This document shows, piece by piece, positions 61,575 to 64,000 of a stretch of DNA of 64,000 bases. Location: contig NZ_JAUSQL010000001.1 in the NCBI RefSeq assembly GCF_030811095.1, forward strand, positions 2,232,001-2,296,000, written 5' to 3'. The stretch comes from Trueperella abortisuis (lineage in GTDB: Bacteria > Actinomycetota > Actinomycetes > Actinomycetales > Actinomycetaceae). The position numbers and the translations under genes are program-made. Numbering within the stretch: position 1 is the first letter of the stretch; each line of letters opens with the position of its first letter. The notes beneath the pieces are model-generated. The model saw only the letters and a list, made by a program, of their open reading frames with translations, did not search any database and was not told the DNA's origin.

Positions 61575-63164
61575 GCCATCCAACACGGAAGGATGCCCCG
61601 GCAGCTCAGTGACAGTATGGTCTTGAGAAACGATGCGGTACGTCGTATCGCGGTGGCCCCAACCTCCGTCCCGGTCCACCCTACCGGCCTCCCTGAGCCT
61701 ATTGAGCGCGTAGCGCAAACGCCCGCCATTCAGCCCGGTGCGGGCGCGGAGCTCCTGGAAGGAAAGCGACCCATCGGCGGCAAGAGCCTCAAGCACGACC
61801 TCCCCGTTCTTCGTCACGAAGTCGGTCACCGCAGGACTGACGACCGGTCGCTTCGAATAGATTCTCTCCGCTTCCTTGTCCGCCGACGTCGACACGGGCG
61901 TCGTCGCCGAAATCTCGGCGCGAGTGACGGGAGTGCCGTAGAGAATGGCAGTGAAACGCACGCCGTTGTCAGCGAAAGTGGGATCCGGAAGGCCAGCCAA
62001 ACTGAGCTGACGGTACACCTCAGCCACTCCGCCGCCCTCCCCTTCGATCACACTCGAACCGGAATCAGTTCGCAGGCGCTTTGCCATGTCGTACAGGCGG
62101 GGGTTCACGGCGTTTTTCGCGAGTGCCGGGCTTGCGAGCTGGTCTTTCGAGATGCCACGCAGCCCGCCGGGATTGACGACAATCAGGCGATCGGCCGCGA
62201 TGCGCACTTCCACCCACTGACCTTCCGAGTTTGGGGAGAGATCACGGTGGACAAGGGCGTTCGCGATGATCTCGCGAACCGCGACGGGCGGGAAGAGCGG
62301 CTCTTCCACCATGTTGCCATCATCAAGGTAACGGTTGTGGCGCGGCGCGTTCTCCTCTACCCATCGCATGGCAGAATCGAGAAGGTCGGGAAGCGGGCCG
62401 TCGAAATCCTGCAGGTTGCGCGTGCGCACGCTCCCTGAGCGGCTCCGTGGTAGCTGCACTGCTGCCGTCACTCGAAGCTGCGGAGCCTTCGCCTGCGGGT
62501 AACGCCCGAGCGAATACAAGCCGGCAAGCGTGACTTCACCGCTGGGTGCGAGCACGTTTGTCAGCTCCAGAAGTTCGGCGTCGTCTACCACCTGGGCGAG
62601 TCGTCTACTTGCCTGGCGCGCTTTTGCACAGAAGTCTGCCGTCGCGCGCGGATCGAGATCGTCGATCGACGTGCTGGAAACGGCGGCGGAATCGAAGCGA
62701 TAGAGCTCAGACTGTCCCAGCTTTTGTATCTCGACGAGTGCGCGATCGGCGTCGTTCATCACGTAGTCGCCATCCGATTGCCGCAGGTAGGCGCGGCCGC
62801 GATGCACTGCCGGTCGCTGCGACAGAGGCAAGGGGGTCACCTCGACGACGAGGATCTCCTTCCCCTCGTAGGTCAAGACCGTGGGCGAAAGCTGCGGGGC
62901 CGGGGCCACAGATGAGCGGGTTTGATCTACGACTCGCGCCGCCAGCTCGTGTGCATTTTTCACCCCGACGACGGCGAAGTCATTGCGTTCGTCGATTCCA
63001 AGGATGACCGTGCCGCCGCTCGGCATGTTCGCAAATGCACACATAGTCTCTGGAAGGTTTTCCGGCAGGCGGGAGGCACGCTTGACCTCAATGTCAGTCG
63101 CATCACGCTTGATCTGACGAAACTCTTCAAGAATGCGAAGGAGCCGTTCTACCGTCCATTTCAT
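61566..63164 (-). CDS. Schlafen/AlbA_2-domain ATP-binding protein with winged helix
   Basis: The 532-residue protein has an N-terminal AlbA_2 (Schlafen-like, DNA- or RNA-binding) domain: EVKRASRLPENLPETMCAFANMPSGGTVILGIDER (27-60). A GHKL-type ATPase region follows at about 292-400 (FPPVAVREIIANALVHRDLS, LIVVNPGGLRGIS, DSGSSVIEGEGGGVAEVYRQL). A C-terminal winged helix lies at about 460-510 (LSFQELRARTGLNGGRLRYALNRLREAGRVDR). Such proteins are often called transcriptional regulators and occur in defence islands. GCACTCT-type sites on both sides suggest autoregulation. It is divergent from a KAP NTPase gene. Confidence 0.88.
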   Translation of the reverse strand: MKWTVERLLRILEEFRQIKRDATDIEVKRASRLPENLPETMCAFANMPSGGTVILGIDERNDFAVVGVKNAHELAARVVDQTRSSVAPAPQLSPTVLTYEGKEILVVEVTPLPLSQRPAVHRGRAYLRQSDGDYVMNDADRALVEIQKLGQSELYRFDSAAVSSTSIDDLDPRATADFCAKARQASRRLAQVVDDAELLELTNVLAPSGEVTLAGLYSLGRYPQAKAPQLRVTAAVQLPRSRSGSVRTRNLQDFDGPLPDLLDSAMRWVEENAPRHNRYLDDGNMVEEPLFPPVAVREIIANALVHRDLSPNSEGQWVEVRIAADRLIVVNPGGLRGISKDQLASPALAKNAVNPRLYDMAKRLRTDSGSSVIEGEGGGVAEVYRQLSLAGLPDPTFADNGVRFTAILYGTPVTRAEISATTPVSTSADKEAERIYSKRPVVSPAVTDFVTKNGEVVLEALAADGSLSFQELRARTGLNGGRLRYALNRLREAGRVDRDGGWGHRDTTYRIVSQDHTVTELPGHPSVLDGRV

Positions 63165-63265
63165 ACTCTACAGTATGAGTAGTTTCACTCTAGAGTGCAA
63201 CTCTTGTGTGGGCAAGTTTCGCTCTATCGGTCCGAAGTCGCACTCTGGAAGGAGAATTGCACTCT
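63162..63265. promoter_or_regulatory. Cluster of CACTCT motifs between the Schlafen-like and KAP genes
   Basis: CACTCTAGAGTG (63186-63197) is a perfect 12-bp palindrome. CATACT-CTAC-AGTATG (63162-63177) overlaps the Schlafen-like start codon. TCGCACTCT (63238) and TTGCACTCT (63257) follow in the same orientation. The cluster sits between divergent genes, as expected for an operator. Confidence 0.6.
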
Positions 63266-63419
63266 CCCACCGGACACGGACGTGGTCTTCCATTCAGCAG
63301 TACGCGCGGACCTATTCTGGGGAGCAAACCCGCCGCCTCAAATCAAATAAACGAGTCCATGACGCACCTCCGACACGTATGATCGAGTTGTTGGCGAGAA
63401 TTGACAGAAGGAAGTGCAC

Positions 63420-64000
63420 ATGAACGGCAACTCCTGTATTGGATTTGACGACGAACCGACTACCGAAGATCTCATTAATGCTAAACCCTACATTCAGGGC
63501 TTTGTCAGCTTCATTACCCAGTGCCCAACTCCGATGACAACTGCCATTCAGGGTGATTGGGGCAGTGGCAAGACGTCGTCGCTCATTGCAATCAAGAACG
63601 AGGATAAGCTCAAGGATGCGTGGGTACTTGAGTTCAACACGTGGCAGTACTCGCAGTTTAACCTCGGCGAACAGCTGGTGTTTTCTCTCATTGGCGAAAT
63701 CCTCACGCAGCTAAGGACGAAGATCGAGCAGTCATCGAACGAGGGTCTTCAGTCTGAAAAGGAGCCCCTTAAGGAAAAGCTCACGCGGGTAGCTCGTACT
63801 CTGTCCCCATTGGCCAAGTTCGGGGCAACAGTACTGGGATTCGGAGGCGCCTACGAAGCCCTCGAGCAAACACACTCCAAACACGTAGCAGAGTCGCACT
63901 CGGAGGATAACCTCGGCCCAAATCAACTCATTCAATCCATTTCCACCCTTCGCTCGGATCTCCAAGATCTCGTAGATGCGATTACGAAGAGTGGTCCGGA
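63420..64000 (+). CDS. KAP family P-loop NTPase, N-terminal part (cut by window edge)
   Basis: The first 193 codons are present, starting at ATG 63420 behind AGAAGGAAGTGCAC. The Walker A motif IQGDWGSGKTSSL lies at 43-55, followed by WVLEFNTWQYSQFNLGEQLVFSLI, the KAP signature with its conserved tryptophan. A weakly hydrophobic segment (LAKFGATVLGFGGAYEAL) may be the membrane insertion typical of the family. KAP NTPases include the phage-exclusion protein PifA. The Walker B part is outside the window. Confidence 0.88.
   Translation, partial: MNGNSCIGFDDEPTTEDLINAKPYIQGFVSFITQCPTPMTTAIQGDWGSGKTSSLIAIKNEDKLKDAWVLEFNTWQYSQFNLGEQLVFSLIGEILTQLRTKIEQSSNEGLQSEKEPLKEKLTRVARTLSPLAKFGATVLGFGGAYEALEQTHSKHVAESHSEDNLGPNQLIQSISTLRSDLQDLVDAITKSGP

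Overview
The window is chromosomal DNA of a high-GC Gram-positive bacterium, most likely an actinomycete of the Actinomycetaceae type. The evidence is an HspR/HAIR-type control site at dnaK, frequent GTG starts, actinobacterial families (DUF4235, DUF4921, a bifunctional-type dCTP deaminase, a narKGHJI operon) and IS1249-like and IS3 elements. The genus cannot be fixed from sequence alone.

Layout, housekeeping part. 1-2911 holds dnaK-grpE-dnaJ (minus) behind a TTGACG/TATCCT promoter and a HAIR operator. pyrD (plus) converges on a pyrR-pyrB-pyrC-pyrF-pyrE operon (minus) that has a PyrR-type attenuator leader. 9359-10313 holds a TetR regulator and a 51-residue zinc-ribbon protein. 10559-18873 is an anaerobic respiration locus: a structured leader, dmsABC, an S9 peptidase, a TorD chaperone and a FetB-like permease. 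After a decayed-IS island (18960-20925) and a ROK kinase comes narI-J-H-G-K (minus), whose narK is broken by two in-frame TAG codons, then mogA/moaB and mobA for molybdenum cofactor. 31663-37060 holds a cupin, an MFS exporter, and an FCD-type GntR regulator divergent from an Nramp-fold transporter plus an idonate-type dehydrogenase. 37499-43432 holds a stress protein, a DUF4921 protein, and a thiamine ABC transporter under a TPP riboswitch. 43529-50365 is an Mrp Na+/H+ antiporter operon (A-C-D-E-F-G), followed by dcd and tRNA-Gly(CCC).

Accessory part, from 51374 to the end. An IS1249-like element with a perfect 8-bp target duplication sits in the tRNA terminator. It is followed by an intact-ended IS3 element inserted next to a serine-recombinase remnant. 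A four-gene lower-GC operon (54955-58398: unknown, flavoprotein, unknown, MFS exporter) looks like a small unrecognised biosynthesis-and-export cassette. Next come an XRE membrane regulator, a dead acetyltransferase, several kinds of short repeat, a Schlafen/AlbA-type ATP-binding protein ringed by GCACTCT motifs, and a KAP P-loop NTPase that runs off the end (possible defence genes).

How it fits together: the DMSO-reductase-type and nitrate reductases both need molybdopterin, and the MogA/MobA genes and TorD/NarJ chaperones lie beside them. Best candidates for something new are the 54955-58398 operon, the island at 19284-20659 (truncated radical SAM, SdpI-like, unknown 242-residue protein), the three-way-junction leader of dmsA, the Nramp-fold transporter lacking metal ligands, and the dispersed 75-bp hairpin repeat.
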